From contig JBOGDS010000104.1 in assembly GCA_050743075.1 (NCBI GenBank), forward strand, positions 1 through 11,510: DNA of 11,510 bases, given 5' to 3'. The notes beneath the pieces were generated by a model, which saw only the letters and a list, made by a program, of their open reading frames with translations, did not search any database and had not been told where the DNA came from. Origin of the DNA: JBOGDS01 sp050743075 (lineage in GTDB: Bacteria; Actinomycetota; Actinomycetes; Jiangellales; Jiangellaceae). Position 1 is the first letter of the stretch, and every line of letters begins with the position of its first letter. Both the position numbers and the translations under genes were made by a program. This document shows, piece after piece, positions 1 through 6,047 of this stretch.

Positions 1-2
1 CT

Positions 3-824
3 GCGGTGCTGGCGTCGGCCGGCTGGTCCACCCGCCCCCCGGCCGGCGGCGCTGCCCGGGAGCGGTGGGAGTCGCTCGCGGCCGTCGTGGCGCTCGCGGA
101 GGAGGTCGTCGCCGAAGCCCCGTCGGCCGGTCTGCCCGAGGTGGTCGCCGAACTGGAGGGTCGCGCCGCCGCACAGCATGTCCCCGTCGCCGACGGCGTC
201 ACGCTGGCGTCGCTGCACTCCGCGAAGGGTCTGGAGTGGGATGCGGTCTTCGTCGTCGGCTGCCATGAGGGCACCCTGCCCCTCGCGTACGCGGAGACGC
301 CCGAGCAGATCGCTGAGGAGCGTCGGCTGTTGTACGTCGGCGTCACCCGGGCGCGCGAGTGGCTGCGGATCTCGTGGTCCCTGGCCCGCACTCCCGGTGC
401 GCGCGGGTCGCGGCGGCCGAGCCGGTTTCTCGACGGCGTCCGGCCCACCGGCGTCGAGCGCGCCGACGGCTCAGGTGACCGCGCCGGCGGTGCGCGGCGA
501 TCCCGCTCGCGTGGGCTCCAGCGGTGCCGCGTCTGCGGTGCGCCGTTGTCGGCTGCGGCTGATCGCAAGATCGGTCGCTGCGCCGACTGCCCGTCGTCGG
601 TCGACGAAGCGTTGTTCGAGCGGCTGCGGGCGTGGCGCCTCGACCGGGCGCAGGAGCAGAAGGTCCCGGCCTACGTGGTGTTCACCGACGCCACGCTGAC
701 CGCCATCGCCGAAGCTCGTCCGGCCGACGAGCGCGCGCTTGCGGTCATTCCCGGCGTCGGCCGCATGAAGCTTGACCGCTACGGTTCCGACGTTCTGGAG
801 CTCTGCCGCAATCCGAGTCAATAA
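3..824 (+). CDS. uvrD2: ATP-dependent DNA helicase UvrD2, C-terminal part (5' end outside window)
   Basis: Superfamily 1 3'-5' DNA helicase of the UvrD/PcrA type, acting in DNA repair and replication. The reading frame is open from the left edge, so the N-terminal ATPase lobe lies outside. Visible in order: a helicase motif V region (TLASLHSAKGLEWDAVFVVG, about nt 207-266), motif VI (LLYVGVTRAREWL, about nt 330-368), a linker with two Cys pairs (CRVC and CADC, about nt 525-590), and an HRDC domain (from about nt 600 to the stop). The four-Cys linker plus HRDC is the arrangement of actinobacterial UvrD2, which distinguishes it from UvrD1/PcrA. Its TAA stop (822-824) lies inside the AT-rich box of the next promoter, so the whiB7 unit begins at the very end of this gene. 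Identification is by recognised motifs, without a database search. Confidence 0.93.
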   Translation, partial: AVLASAGWSTRPPAGGAARERWESLAAVVALAEEVVAEAPSAGLPEVVAELEGRAAAQHVPVADGVTLASLHSAKGLEWDAVFVVGCHEGTLPLAYAETPEQIAEERRLLYVGVTRAREWLRISWSLARTPGARGSRRPSRFLDGVRPTGVERADGSGDRAGGARRSRSRGLQRCRVCGAPLSAAADRKIGRCADCPSSVDEALFERLRAWRLDRAQEQKVPAYVVFTDATLTAIAEARPADERALAVIPGVGRMKLDRYGSDVLELCRNPSQ

Positions 825-858
825 AAGTGTTGCTCCTTACCGTCGTGGGGCTTAGTGT
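820..858 (+). promoter_or_regulatory. whiB7 promoter with AT-rich WhiB7-type box
   Basis: A -35-like TTGCTC (830-835) and a -10-like TAGTGT (853-858) are separated by exactly 17 nt. An AT-rich AATAAAA (820-826) lies three bases upstream of the -35, in otherwise GC-rich DNA. Promoters activated by WhiB7 carry such an AT-rich patch just upstream of the -35, contacted by the AT-hook. Autoregulation is therefore expected. The predicted transcript start is near 865, which gives a leader of about 420 nt before whiB7. The hexamers are read directly; binding is inference. Confidence 0.72.
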
Positions 859-921
859 TCTGCTGACGCCAAGGTTGCGCGACGATGTTGCGCGCCCACG
901 AGACGACGAGAGGAGGTTCCG

Positions 922-1188
922 GTGGAGATGAGCGCGAACGGCCGGCTGCTCGATGGCAGCGGCTTCGGCACGCCGGTGACCGCCGGAAGCCGCCTCGTCG
1001 GCGCTGAGCGCCTTCGGGTGCGCCGCACGGCACCCGTCTTTGCTCGGTCGACGGGTGGAGTGCGTCCGCAGGCAGGTGCCGCGCCGCACGGCACGACCGT
1101 CGCAACCATGACCCCGACCATGACCCCGATCCCGACCATCGACGACCAGGGCCTCGCAGAGGTTCGTTCCTGGAGCCATCCGGTGTAG
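922..1188 (+). CDS. Upstream ORF in the whiB7 leader (putative attenuation leader peptide, 88 aa)
   Basis: An 88-codon GTG-initiated ORF preceded by a strong ribosome binding site (GAGAGGAGG, 908-916, five bases before the start). An ATG two codons in (928) is an alternative. The product matches no protein family I recognise. It is rich in Ala, Gly, Arg and Thr, has no membrane segment or Cys, and carries a small repeat (TMTPTMTPIPT) near its C-terminus. It lies between the whiB7 promoter and the terminator hairpin. Its TAG (1186-1188) falls at the 5' edge of the loop of the hairpin 1180-1201, 21 nt before the terminator stem. In characterised actinobacteria, translation of a uORF in the whiB7/wblC leader controls termination ahead of the gene. 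A sensing role is inferred from that and from the layout. It could instead be an ordinary small protein. Confidence 0.66.
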   Translation: MEMSANGRLLDGSGFGTPVTAGSRLVGAERLRVRRTAPVFARSTGGVRPQAGAAPHGTTVATMTPTMTPIPTIDDQGLAEVRSWSHPV

Positions 1189-1201
1189 ACCATCACACCG
1201 G
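1180..1201 (+). promoter_or_regulatory. Hairpin spanning the uORF stop codon
   Basis: A seven-base perfect inverted repeat, CCGGTGT (1180-1186) and ACACCGG (1195-1201), with an eight-base loop. The uORF stop codon begins at the last base of the left arm. A ribosome terminating there would melt this hairpin, so its formation should depend on uORF translation. It lies directly upstream of the terminator and can nest inside the alternative pairing 1169-1174/1207-1212. Regulatory meaning is inference. Confidence 0.5.
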
Positions 1202-1209
1202 CGCCTTCC

Positions 1210-1245
1210 AGGCCGCGGACCCGAGACCCGGGACCGCGGCCTTTT
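1210..1245 (+). terminator. Intrinsic terminator/attenuator in the whiB7 leader
   Basis: The stem AGGCCGCGG (1210-1218) pairs perfectly with CCGCGGCCT (1234-1242). After one A/A mismatch it continues as CCCG (1220-1223) with CGGG (1229-1232) around a five-base loop. The right arm runs into TTTT (1242-1245), a U-tract that is rare in such GC-rich DNA. It sits inside a promoter-to-gene leader, upstream of the whiB7 ribosome binding site (1271-1278). It therefore terminates whiB7 transcription prematurely and does not end an upstream operon. This matches the conditional terminators known for whiB7/wblC leaders. Confidence 0.82.
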
Positions 1246-1286
1246 GTATGCCCAGCCGGACCGAGACACGAAGGGAGGTGACCACC

Positions 1287-1562
1287 GTGATGCTGGCGAG
1301 TGTCCTCGACCGTGCTGTCGATACCGACGAAGCGATCCCCTGCCGGACAGACCCCGAGCTGTGGTTTGCCGAGTCGCCCGCCGACGTCGAGCTCGCCAAG
1401 TCGCTGTGCCACGAGTGTCCGGTCCGATCGCAGTGCCTGGCCGGAGCCCACGCGCGGCGCGAGCCGTGGGGTGTCTGGGGCGGAGAGTTGTTCGTCTCCG
1501 GCGCCGTCGTGGCGCGCAAGCGGCCTCGCGGCCGTCCGCGCAAGACCGAGGTAGCCGCGTGA
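1287..1562 (+). CDS. whiB7: WhiB7/WblC iron-sulfur transcriptional activator
   Basis: A Wbl-family [4Fe-4S] protein of 91 residues that, with the principal sigma factor, switches on the intrinsic antibiotic-resistance regulon. The four cluster ligands are visible as C19, C41, C44 and C50 (CHEC spacing), followed by the turn GVWGGE (62-67). The C-terminal AT-hook KRPRGRPRK (78-86) separates WhiB7 from other WhiB proteins. A ribosome binding site AAGGGAGG (1271-1278) is eight bases before GTG 1287; ATG 1290 is the alternative start. A farther in-frame ATG at 1248 is rejected because it lies right after the terminator and upstream of this site. Control is probably double: self-activation at 820-858 and leader attenuation at 922-1245. 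A 58-residue ORF follows within the same unit. Confidence 0.94.
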   Translation: MMLASVLDRAVDTDEAIPCRTDPELWFAESPADVELAKSLCHECPVRSQCLAGAHARREPWGVWGGELFVSGAVVARKRPRGRPRKTEVAA

Positions 1563-1703
1563 TCACCTGACGCGGCAGCGACGACAACGATCACCCGGCG
1601 TCGAAACCGGTGCGACCGACAAGGGTGCGGGCGGCTGTCCGCGCTCCAGACAGAACGAGAGCAACCGATGCAGCACACCGATCTGATCCTCAGGAGTATT
1701 CAG

Positions 1704-1880
1704 ATGAGCTTGATGAACGAAGCCCTCGCGCGCGCGCAGTATTCCGAGCGCCTGAGCGAGGCCCAGCACGAGCGCAGAGCCGTGCGCCTCGTAGTCGCTC
1801 GCCGGTACCAGCGACGGGCCGACCGCGCGGCACGCCGTGCCAACCGGCTCGCGAGTCATGCCGCCGCGCGCTCGGCGTAG
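1704..1880 (+). CDS. Small Arg/Ala-rich protein downstream of whiB7 (58 aa)
   Basis: I recognise no family. ATG 1704 is chosen because AGGAG (1692-1696) stands seven bases before it. Upstream in-frame ATG 1668 and downstream ATG 1713 have poorer spacing. The product is strongly basic and probably mostly helical, with runs such as RRYQRRADRAARRANR in its second half and an NEALARAQ segment near the start. There are no Cys, no signal peptide and no membrane segment. It lies 141 bases after whiB7 on the same strand, with no terminator recognised between them, and the strong hairpin 1893-1929 follows. Co-transcription with whiB7, and hence induction by ribosome inhibitors, is likely. A nucleic-acid-binding or ribosome-associated role would fit its charge, but this is speculation. 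Confidence 0.6.
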   Translation: MSLMNEALARAQYSERLSEAQHERRAVRLVVARRYQRRADRAARRANRLASHAAARSA

Positions 1881-1892
1881 TGGCCCTTCTCC

Positions 1893-1929
1893 GGTGCCCG
1901 GCTCCCCGACATGACGGGAGCCGGGCACC
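1893..1929 (+). terminator. Strong hairpin terminator closing the whiB7 unit
   Basis: A perfect 14-bp inverted repeat: GGTGCCCGGCTCCC (1893-1906) pairs with GGGAGCCGGGCACC (1916-1929) around a nine-base loop. It begins 12 bases after the stop of the small basic ORF and ends 18 bases before the next gene. There is no U-tract, which is common for actinobacterial terminators. It most likely insulates the phosphodiesterase gene from whiB7 induction. Confidence 0.75.
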
Positions 1930-1947
1930 ACGGCGAGACTGGGTGCC

Positions 1948-3423
1948 GTGGACGATCTGCGCGAACGGGCTGTCGAGGCGCTGACCGCTCCCGCGTTGGC
2001 CGACGCGGTCGACCTGGTGGCCTGGCCCGACGGCGCCGGTGCGGTGGTCGTCGCCAATGCGGCCGGATCGGTGCGGCTGGAACCGGGTAACCCCGACGAA
2101 CTCCTCGATGGCGTGAGCCCGGTCGCCGACCAGGATCCGATGGCGTTCCTGCCCTATGCCGCCGAATGTGCCGACCCGTCGCCACCGAACGGCCGCAACG
2201 CCTATCCCTATGCCGCCGAACGCCTGCTCTCGCTGTTCGCAGACATCGGCCGAGCCCCCGATGTCGCCGTCGTCCACACTGCCGGCCACTACTTCCCGGA
2301 GTCCGGTGGGCATGTGGGCGAGCACGGGAGTCTCGACGTCGTGCAGTCCCGGGCGCCGCTGCTCGTCAGCGGTCCTGGCCTCCGAGCTCCCGGGCTGCTC
2401 GACATGCATGCACGGTTGCGTGACATAGGCCCGACGCTGGCCTGGCTCGCAGGCGTGGAACCCGACGCTGCGACCGGCCGGCTGCTCGACGATGGCGGGC
2501 GGCCCGTCGACGGCGTCGTCCTCGACGGCCTCGTCGAGCGGCACGCGCCGTGGGTGCTCGGCGTGCTCTGGGACGGCGCCCATTGCGGCGACCTGCTGCA
2601 CCTGGCGGCGCGCGGGGACCTACCCGCGGTCGCACGGTTGCTCGAGCGGGGCTGCGCCCTGACCGGCGGGGCGGTTGCCGAGTTCCCCAGCCTCACGCTG
2701 ACGAACCACGCGTCGATCCTGACCGGGGTCGGGCCCGGTCGGCACGGCATCCTCGGCAACCTGTTCTTCGACCGCGACACCTGCCGCACGGTCAGCGCGA
2801 ACGACGCCACGACGTGGCACCGGTCGGCGCAGTGGCTGCGTCCCGGCGTGGCCACGGTCTTCGAACAGCTTGCCCGCGCCCGCCCCGACGCGTTGACCGC
2901 ATGCGTGAACGAGCCGGTCGACCGTGGAGCCGGCTACTCGACGATGGCGTTGATCCGCGCGACGGGAGCAGCAGACGGTGCCACCGGGCTGGCCAATGCG
3001 CTGCCCGATCCGGCCGGCTCGCCGTATCTGGGCAGCCACGCTCACCTCGCGGACGGGTACTACGCCTGGGCCACGCAGGTGGACGACGCCGGGCTCGACC
3101 AGGTGCTCACGCTGTGGGCGAGCGCGTCGACCGCGCCGGCGCTGACCTGGTGGTCGAGCGCCGTGACCGACGCCGGCCACCACGCTGGCGGTCCCCGCTC
3201 GACCGTCGCTCGCGACTCGCTGCGCGACGCCGACCGCCGGTTGGGTGCGTTTCTCGACCAGCTGGACCGGCTCGGCGTGGCGGACGACGTCGTGATCCTG
3301 TTGACGGCCGATCATGGGTTCGAACGGGCGGACCCCGCCTATCGTGGTGACTGGGGCGACGCGCTGCGGGCAGCAGGGCTAGCGTTCCGGGACGAGGGGC
3401 CGGGGTTCGTCTACCTCGGGTGA
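1948..3423 (+). CDS. Type I phosphodiesterase/nucleotide pyrophosphatase-like enzyme (alkaline phosphatase superfamily)
   Basis: A 491-residue alkaline phosphatase superfamily protein expected to hydrolyse phosphodiester or pyrophosphate bonds with two metal ions. The C-terminal part has the ordered motifs of the type I phosphodiesterase family: D209 in VLGVLWDG, the nucleophile region FPSLTLTNHASILTG (246-260; likely nucleophile T250, with N253), D408 and H412 in TDAGHHAGG, and D455-H456 in LLTADHGFE. The first about 190 residues are unusual for the family. They contain a second set of similar patterns (GGHVGEHGSLD, 120-130; APLLVSGPGLR, 136-146; IGPTLAWLAGV, 160-170) like the C-terminal end of a sulfatase/phosphatase fold. 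No signal peptide is seen, so it is probably cytoplasmic. GTG 1948 has no clear ribosome binding site. GAGACT at 1935-1940, seven bases upstream, could be the -10 of a leaderless transcript. The natural substrate is unknown. Confidence 0.85.
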   Translation: MDDLRERAVEALTAPALADAVDLVAWPDGAGAVVVANAAGSVRLEPGNPDELLDGVSPVADQDPMAFLPYAAECADPSPPNGRNAYPYAAERLLSLFADIGRAPDVAVVHTAGHYFPESGGHVGEHGSLDVVQSRAPLLVSGPGLRAPGLLDMHARLRDIGPTLAWLAGVEPDAATGRLLDDGGRPVDGVVLDGLVERHAPWVLGVLWDGAHCGDLLHLAARGDLPAVARLLERGCALTGGAVAEFPSLTLTNHASILTGVGPGRHGILGNLFFDRDTCRTVSANDATTWHRSAQWLRPGVATVFEQLARARPDALTACVNEPVDRGAGYSTMALIRATGAADGATGLANALPDPAGSPYLGSHAHLADGYYAWATQVDDAGLDQVLTLWASASTAPALTWWSSAVTDAGHHAGGPRSTVARDSLRDADRRLGAFLDQLDRLGVADDVVILLTADHGFERADPAYRGDWGDALRAAGLAFRDEGPGFVYLG

Positions 3424-3441
3424 GATGGGGGAGTAGGGGCC

Positions 3442-3606
3442 ATGAACGTCACCTGTGACAACTGTGGAGCCGTCGCCGGCGGCGACGAGGTGCCATTGGA
3501 GTGGGTCACGAGCGTCGAGCGTGGACGGACCGAGCACTACTGCGACCGGTGCGCGCGAGACAACCTGCGCGCCATCGAGGCCCGCCTCGACCCGGCCTGG
3601 TGGTGA
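3442..3606 (+). CDS. Small putative zinc-binding protein, CxxC...CxxC (54 aa)
   Basis: A 54-residue ORF with an ATG start and G-rich sequence upstream (GGGGGAG, 3427-3433, and GGGG, 3436-3439). Translation begins MNVTCDNCGA, contains EWVTSVERGR and HYCDRCARDNLRAIE, and ends LDPAWW. Two CxxC pairs (C5/C8 and C34/C37) around a short beta-like segment suggest a single zinc ribbon. The closing Trp-Trp is a signature I associate with a small conserved actinobacterial protein of unknown function. It starts 18 bases after the phosphodiesterase stop and is probably co-transcribed with it. The large inverted repeat at 3620-3691 follows directly. Confidence 0.83.
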   Translation: MNVTCDNCGAVAGGDEVPLEWVTSVERGRTEHYCDRCARDNLRAIEARLDPAWW

Positions 3607-3619
3607 CCGTTCCTCCCTC

Positions 3620-3691
3620 CCTCCCTCCCATGATCATGTCGACTACACACACCTTTTGCTGTGTGTAATCGACATGATCATGGGAGGGAGG
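3620..3691. repeat. Large near-perfect inverted repeat at convergent gene ends (terminator or palindromic element)
   Basis: Two 32-base arms, 3620-3651 and 3660-3691, pair at 31 of 32 positions around an eight-base loop (CCTTTTGC). The only mismatch is C3643/A3668, which becomes a G-U pair in RNA read from the minus strand. Each arm contains the palindrome CATGATCATG (3629-3638 and 3673-3682). It separates two convergent genes, so it can serve as a bidirectional terminator. It also includes the minus-strand kinase stop codon (3678-3680). The A/T-containing core differs in composition from its surroundings, which makes a REP-like or mobile palindrome possible. On the minus strand the left arm continues into four GGG runs spaced by single A bases. 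Confidence 0.85.
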
Positions 3692-4994
3692 CGAAGCCGG
3701 GGAGCCAGCGGTCCAGCTCGGCCCGGAACGGCGCTTCGCAGTCCAGCTGCGACAGCACGCCCAGCCCGCCCATCCAGACCCGGTGGATGAGCAGGTACGA
3801 CGGCGGCAGGTTGAGCTTGAGCCCGATCGTGTAGCCGGGCCGGCGCGGGTCGTTGATGCGGGCGAACTGCTCGCGCATCCACGGGCGGTCGAAGTGGAAC
3901 CGCTGCACGGCCGCCGGCTCCAGGAACGGCGACAGGTAGTCGTAGAGGTCTTCCGGGTCGATCCGGATGTGCGACTTGACGAAGCCCTCGTCGCGCAGCC
4001 CGTCGAGCATCTCGTCGGCCTGCCCGGCCAGCGCCCGTCGCATCAGCACGCCGATCGACGTGGGCAGTCCTTCGGGGAGGCGGGCGACGGCGCCGTAGTC
4101 GAGCACGCCGAGGCGGCCGTCCGGCGTGATCCGGTAGTTGCCCGGATGCGGGTCCGCGTGCAGCAACCCGGCACGCGCCGGGCCGGAGAACAGGAACCGG
4201 ACGTACAGCAGGCCGGCGCGGTCGCGCTCGTCCTGCGTACCGGCGACGATCACGTCCGACAGCGGACGCCCGTCGAGCCAGTCGGAGACGAGCACGTGTT
4301 CGGTGCCGTGCAGCAGGCCGGGCACGACGAACTCAGGGTCGTCGGCGTACGCATAGGCGAAGCCCTCCTGGGCGTCGGCCTCCATCCGGTAGTCAAGCTC
4401 CTCGATGATGCGGTCCTTGAGCTCGTCGAGCAGCGGCCGGATGTCGAGCCCGGGCACCACCCCGCCGAAGACCCGGCCCAGCCGCGAGACCTGGCTCAGG
4501 TCAGCCCGCAGGGCGTCGCCGGCACCCGGGTACTGGACCTTGACCGCGACGTCGCGGCCGTCGCGCCACACCGCCCGGTGGACCTGTCCGATCGACGCGG
4601 CAGCCGCGGGCACGTCGTCGAACGAACGGAACTTGCGCCGCCACTGCGGCCCGAAGTCCTCCCGCAGCACGCCGTGGACGGTCTTCGCCGGCATCGGCGG
4701 CGCGGCCTCCTGCAGCCGGGTGAGCGTGGCCCGGTAGGGCCCGGCCAGGTTCTCCGGGAGAGCGGCCTCCATGATCGACATGGCCTGACCGACCTTCATC
4801 GCGCCGCCCTTGAGCTCGCCGAGCACCTTGAACACCTGCTCGGCGGTGCGTTGCTGCACCTCGGCGGCCACGGCCTCGGCCGGACGCCCGCCGAGGCGCT
4901 TGCCGATGCCCAGGGTCGCCCGGCCGGCGATGCCGAGCGGGAGCGCGGCGAGCTTGGCGGTACGTGTCACGGCCTTGCGTGGCAGGTCGCTCAC
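3678..4994 (-). CDS. ABC1/UbiB-family atypical kinase (AarF-like)
   Basis: A 438-residue atypical protein-kinase-like ATPase of the ABC1/UbiB/COQ8 family, which is linked to isoprenoid lipid and quinone metabolism; the substrate in actinobacteria is not settled. Motifs in order: KxGQ in MKVGQ (66-70), the Ala-rich loop AAASIGQVH (131-139), the ATP-binding Lys in VAVKV (K152), EELDYRMEA (198-206), the catalytic stretch LLHADPHPGN (277-286), and the metal site LDYGA (298-302), with DYG in place of the common DFG. GTG 4994 is chosen because the expected N-terminus (SDLPRKAVTRTAKLAALPL) starts there. The open frame extends about 330 codons further upstream, but only as an antisense shadow of the cyclase gene. 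GAGAAT lies six bases upstream, consistent with a leaderless transcript. The gene's 3' end is embedded in the 3620-3691 palindrome. Confidence 0.9.
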   Translation of the reverse strand: MSDLPRKAVTRTAKLAALPLGIAGRATLGIGKRLGGRPAEAVAAEVQQRTAEQVFKVLGELKGGAMKVGQAMSIMEAALPENLAGPYRATLTRLQEAAPPMPAKTVHGVLREDFGPQWRRKFRSFDDVPAAAASIGQVHRAVWRDGRDVAVKVQYPGAGDALRADLSQVSRLGRVFGGVVPGLDIRPLLDELKDRIIEELDYRMEADAQEGFAYAYADDPEFVVPGLLHGTEHVLVSDWLDGRPLSDVIVAGTQDERDRAGLLYVRFLFSGPARAGLLHADPHPGNYRITPDGRLGVLDYGAVARLPEGLPTSIGVLMRRALAGQADEMLDGLRDEGFVKSHIRIDPEDLYDYLSPFLEPAAVQRFHFDRPWMREQFARINDPRRPGYTIGLKLNLPPSYLLIHRVWMGGLGVLSQLDCEAPFRAELDRWLPGFASLP

Positions 4995-5045
4995 GACCCC
5001 ATTCTCTCGTGCAAAGGCCCGCCGCCGCGCGGTGGATAGCCTGAC

Positions 5046-5966
5046 GTGGTGGTGCGGGCTGTGGTCGTGGGAGTTGCTGGCGCCGTCGCGCTGGGTGCCC
5101 TCGGCGTCGCGGCTGTCGTCGGCCTCGCCGACGGCCGAACGGATGCCGCGAGCGACGGGGAGCCCCTCGACTGCCCGGACCTGGACGCACCGGCCGGCTC
5201 CGACGCGGGCCCGCTGGTCGTGCCGCCGTCGGCTGGGACACCTGCGGCGTACACCATCGAGGTCGTCGACCGCCTTCCGCACGACGAGTCCGCCTTCACC
5301 CAAGGCCTGATCCACGCCGGCGGGCTGCTCTACGAGGGGACGGGGGAGTACGGCGGCTCGCGGATCCGGCTGCTCTCGCCGCCCGACGGCGCGGTCCTGG
5401 TCGAGCAGGCGTTGCCGGACGCCATGTTCGGCGAGGGCATCGCCGCCCACGACGGGCGCCTCTATCAGCTCACCTGGCGTGAGCAGACCGTCCTGGTCCG
5501 GGACCGCTGCTCGCTGAGCGAGACGTCGCGGCTGACCTACCAGGGCGAGGGCTGGGGGCTGACCGGCGACGGCGACGTCCTGTGGCGCAGTGACGGCACC
5601 GGCACTCTCACCGCGCACGATCCGTCCACCTTCGCGGTGGTGCGGACCGTGGACGTCCAGGACCGGGGCCAGCCGGTGACCCGCCTCAACGAGCTGGAGC
5701 TGGTGGCCGGCCAGATCCTGGCCAACGTCTGGCAGACGCCGTGGATCGCCCGGATCGACCCGTCGTCCGGACAGGTCACGGCGTGGATCGACGCCTCCCC
5801 GCTGGTCGACGAGGTGGGCGCGACGGACCCGGACGAGGTGCTGAACGGGATCGCCGTCGACCCGGCGTCGGGCCGGCTGTGGCTGACCGGCAAGCGGTGG
5901 CCCACGGTGTTCGAGGTGGACGTCGTCGCCGGCCAGTCCGCTCCCCGGCCGGGAGAGTTCGGCTGA
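5046..5966 (+). CDS. Secreted glutaminyl-peptide cyclotransferase (plant-type, beta-propeller)
   Basis: Converts N-terminal Gln of proteins or peptides to pyroglutamate with release of ammonia. The 306 residues follow the plant/bacterial glutaminyl cyclase pattern: FTQGL (84-88), YEGTG (96-100), FGEGI (128-132), YQLTW (140-144), EGWGLT (168-173), SDGT (182-185), LNELE (214-218), ANVW (226-229), VLNGIA (265-270) and TGKRWP (281-286). These correspond to successive blades of the propeller. A hydrophobic N-terminal segment (about residues 5-28) indicates export or membrane anchoring; no lipobox is seen. The gene is divergent from the kinase gene across only 51 bases. GTG 5046 and GTG 5049 are both possible starts. 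TAGCCT (5037-5042) is a -10-like hexamer six bases before 5049, which would suit a leaderless transcript starting at the second GTG. Confidence 0.88.
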   Translation: MVVRAVVVGVAGAVALGALGVAAVVGLADGRTDAASDGEPLDCPDLDAPAGSDAGPLVVPPSAGTPAAYTIEVVDRLPHDESAFTQGLIHAGGLLYEGTGEYGGSRIRLLSPPDGAVLVEQALPDAMFGEGIAAHDGRLYQLTWREQTVLVRDRCSLSETSRLTYQGEGWGLTGDGDVLWRSDGTGTLTAHDPSTFAVVRTVDVQDRGQPVTRLNELELVAGQILANVWQTPWIARIDPSSGQVTAWIDASPLVDEVGATDPDEVLNGIAVDPASGRLWLTGKRWPTVFEVDVVAGQSAPRPGEFG

Positions 5967-6017
5967 CGGTGGGATCGTGACCATGGCGTCCGGCACCGAC
6001 GTTCACCTTCAGCATGC

Positions 6018-6040
6018 CCGGCCGTACGCCGTACGGCCGG
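6018..6040 (+). terminator. Perfect 10-bp hairpin between cyclase gene and UvrA-like remnant
   Basis: CCGGCCGTAC (6018-6027) and GTACGGCCGG (6031-6040) pair perfectly around GCC. It lies 51 bases after the cyclase stop and eight bases before the first UvrA-like codon. It may terminate the cyclase transcript, although a U-tract is absent. It may alternatively mark the junction at which the UvrA-like gene was truncated. Confidence 0.5.
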
Positions 6041-6047
6041 CACTGCG

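Noticed and set aside
1248..1286. Longer WhiB7 starting at ATG 1248
   Set aside because: The ATG follows the terminator U-tract directly, has no ribosome binding site, and would put the good site at 1271-1278 inside the gene.
745..1587. 280-codon minus-strand frame across the whiB7 leader
   Set aside because: Arg-rich shadow translation antisense to uvrD2, the uORF and whiB7, with no domain features.
3783..5039. Long + strand open frame opposite the kinase
   Set aside because: It is the mirror frame of a high-GC gene with all kinase motifs on the other strand, and its translation shows no family features.
4995..5996. N-terminal extension of the minus-strand kinase frame by about 330 codons
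   Set aside because: It is antisense to the clear glutaminyl cyclase gene, has no recognisable domain, and the known ABC1-family N-terminus begins at GTG 4994.
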